In this document: piece after piece, positions 1-8,688 of the stretch | Numbering within the stretch: position 1 is the first letter of the stretch | How the letters are laid out: the number at the start of each line of letters is the position of its first letter | NCBI RefSeq assembly: GCF_041262165.1 | Contig: NZ_JBGCBY010000009.1 | Location: 248,001 to 312,000, forward strand | Direction of reading: 5' to 3' | DNA: 64,000 nt | Origin: Streptacidiphilus sp041262165 | GTDB lineage: Bacteria; Actinomycetota; Actinomycetes; Streptomycetales; Streptomycetaceae | Position numbers and translations under genes: made by a program | Notes under the pieces: generated by a model | The model's database searches: none | Told to the model about the DNA's origin: nothing | What the model saw: only the letters and a program-made list of their open reading frames with translations

Positions 1-1082
1 TCAGCATGTCCGCCTGCCCCACCGAGCTGGTGCAGGTCGCCGACGGGCCGCCGCTGGCGCTGTTCGCCGACGGGCTGGATACCGCGCTGTACCGGCTCGA
101 TCCGCAGTCGCTACGGTTCCACCGATTGTCCTGCGCGCCCGGCACGCTCGCCGGGCTCACTGCGAGTCACTCCGGAGAGGCCCTCGCTGTGCTGATGAGC
201 ACCGCGCGCGAGCCCAGGAACGTCCACGCGGGACCCACGGGCGGGCCACTGCTCCGGCTCAGCGACACCAGTCCCGAACTGCGCAGGATCCGCTGGGGTG
301 CCCAGGAACGGCTCAGCTACCAGGCGTCCGACGGACTCCAGCTGGACGGCCTGCTGATCCTGCCTGCCGGCCGGCCTCGGGACGAGGGTCCATTCCCGCT
401 CGTCACCATGGTCCACGGCGGCCCTTACTTCCGCCATGCCGACGAGTTCACGCTCAATGCGGTCGACTGCGGCCAGTGGCTGGCGACCGCCGGATACGCG
501 GTCTTCCTGCCCAATCCCCGGGGCGGGTCGGGCCGCGGCCATGAATTCGCCGCCGTGGTGGCGGGCGCGGTGGGCGGCGACGAGTGGACCGACATCCTCG
601 CCGGGATCGACCTGCTGGTCGCCGAGGGAGTCGCCGATCCCGAACGCCTGGGCATCTCCGGCTGGAGCCACGGCGGTTTCATGGCGGCCTGGGCCATCGG
701 CCAAACCGAGCGGTTCAAGGCCGCCATCATGGGCGCCGGCATCAGCGACTGGGGCATGCAGGCCGGGACCGGCGAGTGGGGAATCGTCGACGCGACGCTC
801 GGCGGCAGCACCGGCTGGAACGGGCCGGGACCGCACATCCACGACCGGAACAGCCCGATCTCCTACGTGTCCCGGATCCGCACCCCGGTCCTGATCCTGC
901 ACGGCGAGCAGGACACCAACGTCCCACTCGGCCAGGCGGTCCACTTCCATCGCGCACTGCGCCACTTCGGCGTCGAGCACGAGTTCGTCGTCTACCCCCG
1001 AGAGGGCCACGGGCTTCACGAGCGCGCCCACCAACTCGACGCCCTACGGCGTATCCGCGCCTGGTATGACCGCTGGCTGTAG
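1..1082 (+). CDS. S9 prolyl-oligopeptidase family peptidase, 5' end cut by window
   Basis: This is the C-terminal part of a serine peptidase of the prolyl oligopeptidase (S9) family. The alpha/beta-hydrolase domain carries the nucleophile elbow GWSHGG (Ser near residue 221 counted from the ATG at 6), the acid in GEQDTNVP (Asp near 303) and the base in EGHGLH (His near 335), together a complete catalytic triad. The first 100 residues look like the last blades of the beta-propeller that gates the active site. The frame stays open to the window edge, so the ATG at 6 is probably internal and the start lies outside. Whole proteins of this family are usually 600-700 residues. Substrate unknown, probably peptides. 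Confidence 0.85.
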   Translation, partial: SMSACPTELVQVADGPPLALFADGLDTALYRLDPQSLRFHRLSCAPGTLAGLTASHSGEALAVLMSTAREPRNVHAGPTGGPLLRLSDTSPELRRIRWGAQERLSYQASDGLQLDGLLILPAGRPRDEGPFPLVTMVHGGPYFRHADEFTLNAVDCGQWLATAGYAVFLPNPRGGSGRGHEFAAVVAGAVGGDEWTDILAGIDLLVAEGVADPERLGISGWSHGGFMAAWAIGQTERFKAAIMGAGISDWGMQAGTGEWGIVDATLGGSTGWNGPGPHIHDRNSPISYVSRIRTPVLILHGEQDTNVPLGQAVHFHRALRHFGVEHEFVVYPREGHGLHERAHQLDALRRIRAWYDRWL

Positions 1083-1103
1083 ACCCGTACCAGGGTGGGC
1101 ATT

Positions 1104-1469
1104 GAGTCGTGATCGGCGCCCTTCTCCAGAGCAGTCAGGAGGTCTTCGCCCAAGTGCATCCCGGCGGCGTCGTGGTGGGCGCGCGTAGTGGTGGAGTCGA
1201 TGCTGACCAGGGAGAGGTCCACCTTTGACGGTCGACCAGGCGCCGAACTCACGCGGCATCTCCCGCCACTGCCCACCCGTCTTGAAGCGCCGGATCACAC
1301 CTTCGAACTGCTGCCGCAGCCGCCCGGGATACGGGCCGTACTCGCCGACCGGCAAGTACGGCTCGATGAACTCCCACTCCGCATCCGACAGTTGCACTCG
1401 CGTCACGCGAAACGCTTTACCGGATCAAACCCCCGCTATGAGGGTGAATCCGCAGATTGATCACGACTC
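1104..1469 (-). mobile_element. Internally deleted IS5-type insertion sequence bounded by 11-bp inverted repeats
   Basis: GAGTCGTGATC at 1104-1114 is repeated in inverse orientation as GATCACGACTC at 1459-1469. The 366 bp between hold the two ends of a transposase gene without its middle. The left repeat falls just after the last recognisable transposase residues, as expected of a real element end. No convincing target duplication is visible outside the repeats. An intact IS5-type element would be about 800-900 bp, so this is a non-autonomous remnant. Confidence 0.6.
1116..1406 (-). pseudogene. IS5-family transposase remnant (N-terminal part plus first DDE motif)
   Basis: Read on the minus strand, the first 60 residues (MTRVQLSDAEWEFIEPYLP, later GGQWREMPREFGAW) are the typical N-terminal domain of Streptomyces IS5-type transposases. 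The frame then breaks. The next recognisable piece, SIDSTTTRAHHDAAGM, lies in another frame and contains the first catalytic Asp. The stretch that normally separates these blocks and all of the catalytic core after this Asp are missing, so the gene is dead. Confidence 0.8.
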
Positions 1470-1571
1470 GATACGCGCCCTGGCACGACGGGTACGAGCG
1501 CTCCGCCGCGGCCGCCCGGCACGCGGGTGCACACGCCACGGCCGCGGCGACCGTCCTGGCAAGATAGCGGC

Positions 1572-1925
1572 ATGGAACGTGTACTTGGAATCGGTGGATA
1601 CTTCATGCGGGCCGCCGACCCGGCGGCCCTGGGCGCGTGGTACCGCGATTGCCTGGGCCTGGACGCCGATGAGAACGGCCTGTGGCCTCAGGGAGCCGGG
1701 CTGACGGTGTTCGCGACGTTCGAGTCCGTGACCGACTACTTCGGGTCCCGCGCCCAGCAGACCATGCTCAACTTCCGGGTCCGCGATCTGGATGCGATGC
1801 TCGCGCAATTGCGCGCCAAGGGAGCGGACGTGGCTCAAGAGACGCAGGACATGGAGGGTGTCGGTCGATTCGGCTGGGTCACCGATCCTGAGGGCAATCG
1901 GGTCGAGCTCTGGCAGCCCGCCTGA
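1572..1925 (+). CDS. VOC-family (glyoxalase/bleomycin-resistance-like) protein
   Basis: This 117-residue protein has the single beta-alpha-beta-beta-beta module pair of the vicinal oxygen chelate fold. It opens with MERVLGIGGYFMRAADPAAL and an AWYRDCLGL helix, and ends with the hallmark segment VTDPEGNRVELWQP, whose Glu is a usual metal ligand. I chose the ATG at 1572 because homology-like sequence begins exactly there, although the frame is open from 1527. Members bind small electrophiles, antibiotics or metals; the substrate cannot be read from sequence. It sits alone between two transposon remnants. Confidence 0.85.
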   Translation: MERVLGIGGYFMRAADPAALGAWYRDCLGLDADENGLWPQGAGLTVFATFESVTDYFGSRAQQTMLNFRVRDLDAMLAQLRAKGADVAQETQDMEGVGRFGWVTDPEGNRVELWQPA

Positions 1926-2258
1926 CCGCGCGTCTTCACGCGGGCGGTGACGTGCTGGTGGCCCCACTAGGTTGTCGAGGTGCGAACCTTGGTCAGGCCC
2001 GCACGGCCATGTGCCACTGCGCCTTCTGCGGGCTGTAGCGGGGACACCTCGGCGAGCTCGTCACCGAACTCGCGCCGTGGTGGCAGGCGCGATGCGAGTC
2101 CGGGTGCGCAAGCGGCGCCGCGACGACCGGCGGCGCCAGGCCGGCGCCGGCCAAAATCAGCGTTGGCGTTCACCGACCGACTGCTGGTCACCCTGGTGCA
2201 CATGCACACCGCCGGGCGGCTATGGATGCTGCCCGCCACCAGCTGGAACCCTACACAG
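1926..2258. other. Gap between VOC gene and phosphatase gene
   Basis: Apart from the transposase fragment listed separately, I see no intact gene. With the IS5 remnant at 1.1-1.5 kb this forms a small patch of transposon debris around the VOC gene. Confidence 0.5.
2042..2227 (+). pseudogene. Degenerate DDE transposase fragment with two frameshifts
   Basis: Three short in-frame pieces follow each other in different frames: GHLGELVTELAPWWQARCES, then RVRKRRRDDRRRQAGAGQN, then LAFTDRLLVTLVHMHTAG. Together they match the layout I know from the N-terminal region (helix-turn-helix part) of actinobacterial DDE transposases. The coding thread disappears after about 2227. The assignment relies on memory of the family, not on a search. 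Confidence 0.5.
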
Positions 2259-4397
2259 TCACGATTCAGGTGTAGTCCCGCTCGCCGCAGTCGCGGCCGA
2301 TTGCTCGGTCCAGATCGTTTTGCCGGTGGCGTTGTAGCGGCTGCCCCATCGGGTCGCGAGTTGTGCGACGAGGAACAGGCCGCGGCCCCCTTCGTCGGTG
2401 GATCGAGCCTGCCGGAGCCGGGGTTGAGTGTTGCTGGGGTCGGATACCTCGCAGACCAGGAGGCCGTCATGGGTGTCACGGATCAGGCGCAGTGTGATCG
2501 GGCCGCCTGCGTACCGGATCGCATTGGTGACCAGCTCGCTGACGATGAGCTCGGTGGTGAAGTTGAGGTCGTCCAGGTCCCAGTCGGCGAGCTGGTCGAT
2601 GGTCAGTTTCCTTCCGGAAGTAACGGCCGCCGGGTCGACCGGGATCTCCCACGACGCCACATCGGTGTCGGCGATGGTCCGTACCCGGGCGAGCAACAGC
2701 GTGACGTCGTCCGTCAGTTCGGCGGCCGGGGCGCTGCCATGGGCCAGCTGGGCGGCGGTCGCCCTGAGGTCGCACTCGCCCGGGGCCAGCGCGGAGAGCC
2801 TACGGCCCAAAGATTCCATCCCGGCAGCCATGTCGTGGTCGCGACCGTGACCGTAGTTGATCAGCCCGTCGGTGTAGAGGACGAGAATGCTACCGGGCGG
2901 AATGTCCAGCTCCGTCACTTCGAACGGCAGGCCGCCGACGCCGAGCGGCGGTCCCGGGTCGAGGTCGACAAAGCCGAATGTGCCATCGGGACGCACGAGC
3001 CCCGGTGGCGGATGTCCCGCGCTGGCCATGGCACAGCGGCCGGCCACCGGGTCGTATACCGCGTACAGGCACGTGCACGCCAGCACGTCCTCGTGGCCGG
3101 GCTCGGTACTGTGCACGATGCGCAGGACGAGATCGTCGAGGTGCGCCAGCAGGTCGTCCGGGCCGAGGTCGAGGTCAGCCAGTGCTTGGACAGCGGTACG
3201 GATCCGTCCCATCGTTGCGGTTGCACGCAGCCCGTGTCCGACGACGTCGCCGACCACCAGGGCGACGCGCGACGAAGACAGCGGGATGACGTCGTACCAG
3301 TCGCCGCCGGCTCCATGACCGATCGCCGTGGCAGGCAGGTAGACACCGGCTGTCTGAACCGCCGTCATGTCGGTGTTGGCCAGCGGCAGCAGGCTGCGCT
3401 GCAACACGATGCTGGAGTTGCGCTCACGCGTATAACGGCGTGCGTTGTCGATACTCAGCGCGGCACGGGACGCGACCTCGTCCAGCAGATGCAGGTCGTC
3501 CTCGGAGAAGGGCAGCGACTGGCCCGTCCGAAACACCGAGACGGAGCCCAGGATCCGCCCCCGGGCGAGCAGCACCGACCTGATCTGCCCCGTCGAATTC
3601 GGTGGCATCAACAGACGTAGCAGGGCCGGGTCGTGGCCCAGAGCCGCGCTGATCGCCTGCTGGTCCGGCAGCAAGTAGGTGGTGCCGTGCAGGTGGAGTT
3701 GTAGCGTCGGAGTATCCGGTAGCGGCGGTACGTCCATGCCCGGCTTGATGAATTCGTCCGGCCACTCGGCGTCGACCGGTGCCCGCGCCGCGCACCGCAG
3801 TCCCAGTTTGCGTGCGGAGCGCTGGGGCGGTTCCTCCCCGGCGAAGACGTTCGTGGCGAGGTAGACCGTCGCCCGGTCACCGAGGGTCGGGACGAGCACG
3901 TCGGCGAGTTCGCGTGCCGTCTCGCAGACATCCAGTGAGGCCCCGATCCTCGCGGCTGCATCCAGCAGCAGGTCAAGGCGTCGGTTCTCGGTGTCGGCGC
4001 CGATGAACGACACGATGAGGCCACCAGGGCCGCCGGAGCCGACCGCCGCAGGCAGGGGCAGGGGCAGGGCCGACAACATCACGACCAGTTCGCCGGACCG
4101 GCCCATCCGCTGCCGATGGGACAGGAGCGGCTCGCCGGTTCCGAGCACCCGCCGCAGCCGGGCCGTGAAGGCTCGCGCCTCGTTTCCTGGTACGAGATCC
4201 TCCACAGGGCCTCCGAGCCGGACGGTCAGGCCGCCAAAGTGCCCCGGCCCCAGCTTGCTGTGCGTTACCCGGAGATCCTTGTCGAGAATCGCGATGGCGA
4301 TGCTCTCCTGCTGCGCCAGCGCGCTCACAAGGGCCAGTTCGAGGTCGTCCGCCCGAAGCCGACGACCCCCCTCGCTGCCCGCGAAATCCCCAGTCAT
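2259..4397 (-). CDS. PAS-GAF-PP2C (SpoIIE-type) phosphatase with C-terminal RsbW-like kinase domain
   Basis: A signal-sensing regulator of the partner-switching type common in streptomycetes, about 712 residues. In order it has a PAS-like sensor (about 20-110), a GAF domain (about 140-320), a SpoIIE-type PP2C phosphatase (about 340-555) with metal-binding motifs GAGGDWYD, VVGDVVGHG, LYTDGLI and DDVTLL, and a HATPase_c domain with SELVTNAIRYA and EGGRGLFLV. The phosphatase would dephosphorylate a STAS-type antagonist and the kinase domain could bind or phosphorylate a partner. The start is uncertain: ATG at 4397 or an in-frame GTG at 4430 without a clear ribosome site. No sigma or STAS gene is adjacent; such a set occurs at 56-58.7 kb. 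Confidence 0.9.
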   Translation of the reverse strand: MTGDFAGSEGGRRLRADDLELALVSALAQQESIAIAILDKDLRVTHSKLGPGHFGGLTVRLGGPVEDLVPGNEARAFTARLRRVLGTGEPLLSHRQRMGRSGELVVMLSALPLPLPAAVGSGGPGGLIVSFIGADTENRRLDLLLDAAARIGASLDVCETARELADVLVPTLGDRATVYLATNVFAGEEPPQRSARKLGLRCAARAPVDAEWPDEFIKPGMDVPPLPDTPTLQLHLHGTTYLLPDQQAISAALGHDPALLRLLMPPNSTGQIRSVLLARGRILGSVSVFRTGQSLPFSEDDLHLLDEVASRAALSIDNARRYTRERNSSIVLQRSLLPLANTDMTAVQTAGVYLPATAIGHGAGGDWYDVIPLSSSRVALVVGDVVGHGLRATATMGRIRTAVQALADLDLGPDDLLAHLDDLVLRIVHSTEPGHEDVLACTCLYAVYDPVAGRCAMASAGHPPPGLVRPDGTFGFVDLDPGPPLGVGGLPFEVTELDIPPGSILVLYTDGLINYGHGRDHDMAAGMESLGRRLSALAPGECDLRATAAQLAHGSAPAAELTDDVTLLLARVRTIADTDVASWEIPVDPAAVTSGRKLTIDQLADWDLDDLNFTTELIVSELVTNAIRYAGGPITLRLIRDTHDGLLVCEVSDPSNTQPRLRQARSTDEGGRGLFLVAQLATRWGSRYNATGKTIWTEQSAATAASGTTPES

Positions 4398-4439
4398 GGC
4401 CCGCTTCGCCTCGCTCAATCGGGGAAACACAGCGGATAA

Positions 4440-4823
4440 TTCACATGTTCATGGTAGAAGGTATGACTTACGGACGCCTTCCACGATTCCACGATTCCAG
4501 GGTGCTGCGAGCTCGCGGCATCAGGAGAGTTCCCGATGCCGATGTCGAGTGCGCGCCGCCGTGACGTGGCGTAAAGGGACGATCGCGGTCGGTGCCGGGC
4601 ATTCACCTTCGACGGTAGGAGCAATACAGGCAAAACTGGAATCGCTGACGTTGTCCTGACTGCAGCTCCCCCTGATCTCCTGGAACAGGCACCAGACCGC
4701 CGTTCGCGAGGCCGCACGACAACACGTACATCCTGTGGCTGCTGCGCGACCACGCCGGACGGCCGTTTCCTGCGTGGTCGCGGAACTGCTCTCGTACGCC
4801 ATGAGATCGTCCTTTGGACGGTC
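4440..4823. other. Intergenic region without a recognisable gene
   Basis: Several short frames are open here, but none has protein-like composition or a convincing ribosome site. The part next to 4430 is relatively AT-rich and probably holds the phosphatase promoter. Confidence 0.4.
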
Positions 4824-5531
4824 TCATCGGTTGCCGCCCGCGGTTGCCGAGGGCGCGACGGCCCCAGGGCCCGGCACCACATGGAGCGAAGGACCTTCCA
4901 CCAGAAGGTGATCCCAGATCCCGGGACCCTCCGGCTCGGGCCACACCCCGTCGAAAGACACCTTGACGAAGTAGCGCCGCGCTCTGATGTTGTCGCCACA
5001 CACGAGCAGTTCGAGCTCCCACACGCCGGGGTCGAGCAGGTTCGCCTCGTTCGGCGGCCAGGGTCGGCCGATCTCGACGAAGGCCGGGCGCAGCCGGTTA
5101 TCTGACGACCCGTAGGTGACCGAGACCAGGTCGACGATCCGGTCCGAGTAGCGGAAGACTTCCACGGTGTTCGCATCGCCGGGCAGCTGATTCGAGGGCC
5201 ACAGCAGACGGCCGTCCAGTTCCGGCCGCGCGCGGACCCACGCGAGGCGGCGGCGATCCCAGAGGTGGATCTGCAGCACGCGCACCCCGACACGTCGGGC
5301 CGTGGAGCGTCCTCGGTTGTCCAGACGCAGCCGCACGAATGCGGCCGTCTCCGCCGTATCGATGCGCTTGGTCACAATGCGGTCGCTGATCTCGTCCGGC
5401 CGCGCTGGATGGCGCAGACGCAGGGTGATCCGAGGACGGAACACCCACTCCTTCACTCCCAGCGCCAAAGCCAGCGCAAGCAGCGCTGATGCGGTCGAGG
5501 CAGTCGCGATGAACCACTCGGGCCTGACCAT
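4824..5531 (-). CDS. Membrane-anchored protein of unknown function
   Basis: I do not recognise the family. The 235-residue product has one N-terminal transmembrane segment (about residues 4-26, rich in Ala and Leu) followed by a roughly 200-residue soluble domain with alternating hydrophobic strands, for example LRLDNRGRSTARRVGVRV, and a Trp-rich end. The LDNRG...A pattern is reminiscent of beta-sandwich domains in other bacterial membrane-anchored proteins. ATG at 5531 has AGGCGA upstream; an in-frame GTG at 5546 is possible. It is transcribed alone. Confidence 0.7.
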   Translation of the reverse strand: MVRPEWFIATASTASALLALALALGVKEWVFRPRITLRLRHPARPDEISDRIVTKRIDTAETAAFVRLRLDNRGRSTARRVGVRVLQIHLWDRRRLAWVRARPELDGRLLWPSNQLPGDANTVEVFRYSDRIVDLVSVTYGSSDNRLRPAFVEIGRPWPPNEANLLDPGVWELELLVCGDNIRARRYFVKVSFDGVWPEPEGPGIWDHLLVEGPSLHVVPGPGAVAPSATAGGNR

Positions 5532-5829
5532 CCGTTCGCCTCGCACCTTGCTGTCGCAACTGGGCCATCACAGGGAGGAGCCGCCCCGAACCGATGGAAG
5601 AGGGGGAAGGTGCACCGGCTCCATCGGGGATGGTCACGCTGCCTCCGCACTCGCTGGAGGAACGAGGGCCTCCGACCAGAGTCTGCATGCCGAGCGTGAT
5701 GCGCTCACCGTCGACCGCGCTCGACATCCTTCGAAAGTGCGAACGGACTGAGGCCATTCGGCAGCGGCGGGTCACCCCCACAAGGGTTATTGCTCGCGCC
5801 GTGAGCCCCCCGGGGCCGGCACTCCACCG

Positions 5830-8055
5830 CTACCTGCGCAGGCTCAGCAGCGCGAGGATGCCTCCGACCACGGGTCGTGCCTGGAAGCCGACCTGTCGGT
5901 TGGACACCGTGTCGTAGAGGTCGGTGAACGGCACACGCGAGGGCGATGTGTGGGCGAAGTCGTACAGCGCGTCGATCAGGTATTCGCTGACCGGGTGGCC
6001 GCGCAGCCAGGCCGCGGTCCACATCTCCCAGTCGCCCTTGGTGTAGGAGTGCCGCAGGTCCAGCGGCACGCCGTACTGGTTGACCTGTGTCAGATACCAG
6101 TCGGCCTCCCGCTGGGCCGCAGAGCGGGCGACCAGGTCCAGCCCCAGGAGTGCGTCGGGGTAGCCGTTGTACTTCAGACTCCACGTCCCGGGCTGGTCGT
6201 AGGCCAGCTTGAGGTGATCCGGGGTGGTGTCCTGGGCCTTGGCCGCCCACTGCGAGCTGTAGGTGGCGGCGGTTGCCTGATAGCGGGTGGCGTCCCCGGT
6301 GTTCCCGGCTGCGTTGGCGATCTGTCCCATCGCGCCGATGGCCAGGATGCCCTTCAGCGCCAGGTTGACGCTGTGTCCGATGAAGCCAGTGAAGTCGTCG
6401 GTCTGGTTCTGGAAGCCGGGGTCGAGCGCGTTGGCGACCAGGTACTCGGCCCACTGCTTGAGGATGGTGTAGTGCCTGCCGGCGAAGGACCGCGCGGTCG
6501 GGCCGTCGGTGCGGGCCAGGTAGGCGGCGCACATCAGCAGCATGTTGGCGGACTCCTCGACGGGCATGTCCTCCTCGTTGCCGTCGTTGTGTCCGGACGC
6601 GTCGGGGTAGTGGGAACCGAGGTCGTGCTCGGCGAACTGCTTGGGCCAGCCCCCGTTCTCCGGGTAGTCGAGCAGTGGCGCGAGCAAGAGCCCCAGATAC
6701 TCCGGGTCGGCGTACAGGAACGCGGGCATCGCCGGGTAGGTGACGTCGACGGTGGAGACGTTGCCGTCGCTGGAGATCTCCTTCAGGAAGGCCCAGGGCT
6801 CCCCGCCCCGGCTGACCAGCTCGGTGCCGCCGTAGGCCTGGCGCAGCGACAGCGCGCACAGGGCGGCGTACTTGGCACCTCCGGCTGCGGTGGCCTCCCG
6901 GCGCACCTTGGCGTCGAAGGCTGCGGTCCGCGACGTGGCGGCGGCCGTGTCGGCGTGGAAGAACGCGGTCATCACCTGCCAGGTGGGCCAGTAGGAGCGC
7001 CACAGCGGCGGGAGTTGCGCGCCCAGATAGCGGACGGCCGGCTCGCGGACGTGGCCGATCGACAGGACCGCGGACTGGGTCGACCGCACCGCCCCAAGGT
7101 CGAAGTTGAAGCCGAACACCGGCCAGTGGTCGTTAATGGCCCGCGGCTGGTTGGTGTCGGCGGTGTTGGCGAGCTTGCCGTCGGCCAGGACAGCGGAGCG
7201 GACCACGGTGTCGCCGCCGATCTGCCAGGTCAGTCCGGGGCGGTTGGTCGCAGTCCACACGACGGAGCCCCAGCTGGCCATGTCGCCGTTCTCGCCGAGC
7301 ACGGCCGGGGCGTCCGGGGTGAAGGAGAGCGAGGTGAGCGAGGTGCCGCTGCCCTGGACCTGCTCCTGGGACCAGCGGATCCTGGTTCCGGAGTCGCCGT
7401 GGGCCCATTCCCCGGAGATGTCGAAGTAGAGCGCCACGTTGTGGGGCCTGCCGTCGGTGCTGCGCACGTCCGCGGTCAGATAGGACAGCGGCATCGACTG
7501 GCGCCGCAGGTCGCCGGGCTCGATCGGGGACAGGAAAGTCAGCGACAGCTCGACGCCTGCGGCTTCCATGTCGTAGGTCGAACGTGTGGCCGTGATCGTC
7601 AGCGAGCGCTGCACCATGCCCCGCAGCACGTGCCCGTCGATGTTCGGCGCGCCCATGAACAGGTAGGCCACGCCGTCGATGTGGGCGATGCCGACCATGG
7701 CGGTGGTGCGCCCGGTCCAGAAGGTCGGCCAGGTCCCGGCCAGGTTGTCGGCCGGCAGCCACGTGCTCAGGTACGGGGAGCGCACGGCGAGGGGAACGGC
7801 TGGGGGCCGGATCGGGTCGAACGTGGACGCGACCGCTGTCACGTGTCCGGCGGCGGACGCGGAAGAGGTCGGGACAGCAGCGTCTGCGGGCTGTGCCGCG
7901 CCAGGCAGAAAGGCCACGCCGGCTGCCCCGAGGCCGGCCGCACCTGACCAGCGGATCAGGCCGCGACGGCTGAAGCCGTGGCCGGTCGCGAAGTGCTCGG
8001 CGCCTTCGGACTCGGCGCCTTCGGATCGGTCGGGGGCGTCCATCGAGTGGGACAT
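5830..8055 (-). CDS. Tat-exported 'glutaminase A-like' protein (DUF5127/DUF4965/DUF1793), probable glycan-active enzyme
   Basis: This 741-residue protein starts at the ATG at 8055 behind GGAGGAATTTC. Its twin-arginine signal (SRRGLIRW, then a hydrophobic stretch ending near PADA) marks export in folded form. The rest follows the layout of the fungal glutaminase A family: DUF5127 (about 100-330), DUF4965 (about 340-500) and DUF1793 (about 510-690) with an alpha/alpha-barrel look, e.g. HYTILKQWAEYLVAN and YNGYPDALLGLDL. The family name comes from a fungal glutaminase, but here the gene is divergent from a furanose-type sugar importer and next to an AACGTT operator. I therefore infer a glycoside-cleaving role. 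About 40% similar by eye to the protein at 17150-19780. Confidence 0.85.
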   Translation of the reverse strand: MSHSMDAPDRSEGAESEGAEHFATGHGFSRRGLIRWSGAAGLGAAGVAFLPGAAQPADAAVPTSSASAAGHVTAVASTFDPIRPPAVPLAVRSPYLSTWLPADNLAGTWPTFWTGRTTAMVGIAHIDGVAYLFMGAPNIDGHVLRGMVQRSLTITATRSTYDMEAAGVELSLTFLSPIEPGDLRRQSMPLSYLTADVRSTDGRPHNVALYFDISGEWAHGDSGTRIRWSQEQVQGSGTSLTSLSFTPDAPAVLGENGDMASWGSVVWTATNRPGLTWQIGGDTVVRSAVLADGKLANTADTNQPRAINDHWPVFGFNFDLGAVRSTQSAVLSIGHVREPAVRYLGAQLPPLWRSYWPTWQVMTAFFHADTAAATSRTAAFDAKVRREATAAGGAKYAALCALSLRQAYGGTELVSRGGEPWAFLKEISSDGNVSTVDVTYPAMPAFLYADPEYLGLLLAPLLDYPENGGWPKQFAEHDLGSHYPDASGHNDGNEEDMPVEESANMLLMCAAYLARTDGPTARSFAGRHYTILKQWAEYLVANALDPGFQNQTDDFTGFIGHSVNLALKGILAIGAMGQIANAAGNTGDATRYQATAATYSSQWAAKAQDTTPDHLKLAYDQPGTWSLKYNGYPDALLGLDLVARSAAQREADWYLTQVNQYGVPLDLRHSYTKGDWEMWTAAWLRGHPVSEYLIDALYDFAHTSPSRVPFTDLYDTVSNRQVGFQARPVVGGILALLSLRR

Positions 8056-8167
8056 GAAATTCCTCCAGGAGCCGCGGGCGGGGGCGGCGTTGGTCCAGGG
8101 TGAGGGGGCCGAGCCCGGCACTGCCTGGGCAGGCCAAATCGCGTGCCGGGGCGTGCCGGGGCGTGGC

Positions 8168-8239
8168 GGGGAAGGCCGGGCGGGGCGGGGTGGGGAAGGC
8201 CGGGCGGGGCGGGGTGGGGAAGGCCGGTCGGGGCGGCAT
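8168..8239 (+). repeat. 24-bp G-rich tandem repeat, almost three copies
   Basis: The unit GGGGAAGGCCGGGCGGGGCG plus GGGT is present at 8168-8191 and 8192-8215, with a diverged third copy to 8239. It lies in the presumed 5' leader of the exported enzyme, where the transcript would be C-rich. Confidence 0.8.
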
Positions 8240-8342
8240 GCGCACGCGGTCAGTGCGAGCGGGGTTCGGTCCGGGCAGGCCGGAAGTCGCCGGTACGCGG
8301 TTGCGGCGACAACAACCGCGCACAGCAGCGGGTCCACGGATG

Positions 8343-8355
8343 ACAACGTTGGAAA
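8343..8355. promoter_or_regulatory. LacI-type operator (AACGTT palindrome) upstream of the exported enzyme
   Basis: The core CAACGTTG at 8344-8351 with flanking GGAAA matches the three other sites near 8611, 17069 and 19991. It is 289 nt upstream of the start at 8055. Confidence 0.6.
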
Positions 8356-8571
8356 CCTGGGCATCGGAATGACAGCACGACGCTGACGCGCTGTCCACCC
8401 CTCGGGCGCAAACCTTCACATCGACCAGCCCCGAGCGCGGCCCCCGCGCCCGGCGACAGGATCCACCTACCCCTCCTCACCTGTTGTTTCGTCATCATCG
8501 AACATTTCCATGGGAGTTGACCCGCACAGCAGGTGCTGGACGCCGGCAGCCCAGCAGACGCGGTACGAGCC

Positions 8572-8601
8572 TTGACAGGTGCATTCGCGATACCGCAGGG
8601 T
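8572..8601 (+). promoter_or_regulatory. Predicted promoter of the sugar-importer operon
   Basis: TTGACA at 8572-8577 is a perfect -35 box. After 18 bp comes CAGGGT at 8596-8601, an acceptable actinobacterial -10. Transcription would begin near 8608, inside the AACGTT operator, fitting repression by blocking initiation. Confidence 0.5.
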
Positions 8602-8605
8602 CGTC

Positions 8606-8619
8606 TACAACGTTGGAAA
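8606..8619. promoter_or_regulatory. LacI-type operator at the importer transcription start
   Basis: TACAACGTTGGAAA with core AACGTT at 8609-8614, a near copy of the sites at 8343 and 17063. It sits 70-80 nt before the binding-protein start codon. Confidence 0.65.
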
Positions 8620-8688
8620 TCCGGGGCTGTGAGCGGCGACACCGAACTCCCACCACCCACCCCTTGCTTCCGAGGATGTGATCGGCGC

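Larger units (their letters stand above)
8056..8688. promoter_or_regulatory. Divergent promoter region between exported enzyme and sugar importer
   Basis: The 633 bp between the two start codons contain a G-rich tandem repeat (8168-8239), two AACGTT palindromes (near 8347 and 8611) and a promoter-like pair in front of the importer. Frames open across it are low-complexity and not protein-like. Confidence 0.6.

Noticed and set aside
1980..3620. 546-codon plus-strand frame
   Set aside because: It is the antisense shadow of the PP2C phosphatase gene; the minus strand has clear motifs.
4521..4802. 93-codon minus-strand frame upstream of the membrane-anchored protein's end
   Set aside because: Composition is not protein-like and no ribosome site is seen.
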